A DNA stretch of 6,415 nucleotides from NCBI GenBank assembly GCA_021836665.1, contig JAKBHQ010000216.1, positions 1 to 6,415 on the forward strand, read 5' to 3'. The DNA comes from Thermoplasmata archaeon (GTDB lineage Bacteria > Actinomycetota > Acidimicrobiia > Acidimicrobiales > Acidimicrobiaceae). A model generated the notes under the pieces. That model was not told the DNA's origin, did not search any database, and was given only the letters and a program-made list of their open reading frames with translations. Every line of letters begins with the position of its first letter. The stretch's first letter is position 1. Positions 6,113-6,415 of the stretch are shown in pieces. The translations under genes were made by a program, and so were the position numbers.

Positions 6113-6358
6113 TCACCGATCTAGCGCGATAGCATTATCCAATTCACCATGGAAACCGTCGATGGTAATTCCGATAGTGGTGAGCAACTTGGCCACCTGG
6201 GAGTCGAGCTGTGCTAGCGGGACACTGTCAAGTCTCGTCCGGGCCTTGAAGATGGCACCCTCGGAGGGGAGCTACCAAATATCGTGAAGCCCCTGCCGGG
6301 CTAGATCTCCGGTCGGGTGGTGGCGACTCACCTCCACAGCATGTTTTGGAAAGACATC
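6113..6358 (-). pseudogene. Possible decayed IS4-like transposase N-terminal fragment
   Basis: One minus-strand frame, ending at a TGA at 6113-6115, reads as 52 protein-like codons (6116-6271), then an in-frame TAG (6272-6274), then 28 further open codons (6275-6358) bounded by a TGA. The segment LPSEGAIFKARTRLDSVPL resembles by eye the P(S/T)xxAIxxARxRLGxxPL stretch in the N-terminal domain of some actinobacterial IS4-family transposases. VFPKHAVE further upstream recalls the VFPPELV start of the same proteins. No catalytic DDE domain, terminal inverted repeats or target duplication is visible, and the fragment is interrupted, so if real it is a dead remnant. The resemblance is from memory and short, and the frame may simply be non-coding. 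Confidence 0.22.
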
Positions 6359-6415
6359 TCACATTGCAGGTAGCTTAGTTTTTCAAGAACCCCTCAGGAT
6401 TTCCTTTCAGGAAGC

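Larger units (their letters stand above)
5935..6415. other. Region upstream of the hydratase gene without an intact gene
   Basis: About 480 bases in which all frames are broken by frequent stops. The left part (5935-6112) is the probable leader and promoter region for the leftward genes. It contains the inverted repeat at 5952-5966, two minor inverted repeats (AATCC-GAGT-GGATT at 6032-6045 and GAACT-TCC-AGTTC at 6065-6077) and an A/T-rich tract at 6093-6109. No promoter is convincing. The right part (6113-6358) holds the possible transposase remnant listed separately. Near the edge, TCAGGA occurs twice, 13 nt apart (6394 and 6407), with an inverted repeat TTCCT-TTC-AGGAA at 6401-6413. No tRNA, rRNA or CRISPR structure is seen. 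Confidence 0.5.

Noticed and set aside
6149..6217. A 22-codon plus-strand frame starting METVDG
   Set aside because: Very short, no ribosome binding site and no recognisable similarity; the opposite strand reads as more protein-like.

Overview
All genes recognised here lie on the minus strand and are packed closely, so transcription runs from the right end to the left. The core is a System I cytochrome c maturation cluster in the order ccmA, ccmB, ccmC, ccmD, ccmE, ccmF. The last gene runs off the left edge. Just upstream of ccmA are a short-form GDP-mannose 4,6-dehydratase gene (gmd) and, further upstream, an enoyl-CoA hydratase/isomerase family gene. The rightmost ~480 bases hold no convincing intact gene. 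They contain a short perfect inverted repeat in front of the hydratase gene and a doubtful remnant of a transposase-like reading frame.

The genes should work together as follows. CcmA (ATPase) and CcmB (membrane subunit) form an ABC complex with CcmC and CcmD. This complex loads heme onto CcmE, a membrane-anchored periplasm-side chaperone that binds heme covalently through a His in an HxxxY motif. CcmF, the large WWD-domain membrane protein, transfers heme from CcmE to the CXXCH motifs of apocytochromes c. CcmG/CcmH-type thiol-reduction proteins are absent from the window; if clustered, they would lie beyond position 1. Gmd makes GDP-4-keto-6-deoxymannose for deoxysugar synthesis, and the hydratase-like protein acts on acyl-CoA; neither has an obvious role in heme delivery.

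The source is a bacterium that makes c-type cytochromes and so respires. Base composition is near 50% GC by eye. The forms of CcmD, CcmE and CcmF, the many TTG starts and the GGAGG ribosome binding sites would fit an Acidimicrobiia-like actinobacterium, but this is inference and could be wrong. Translation initiation is distinctive: ccmB, ccmC, ccmE and ccmF all appear to start with TTG, usually overlapping or touching the previous stop codon. I did not find a wholly new system. The points most worth checking are the TTG starts, the in-frame ccmE-TAG-ccmF junction, the missing catalytic glutamate in the hydratase-like protein, and the gmd-ccm linkage.
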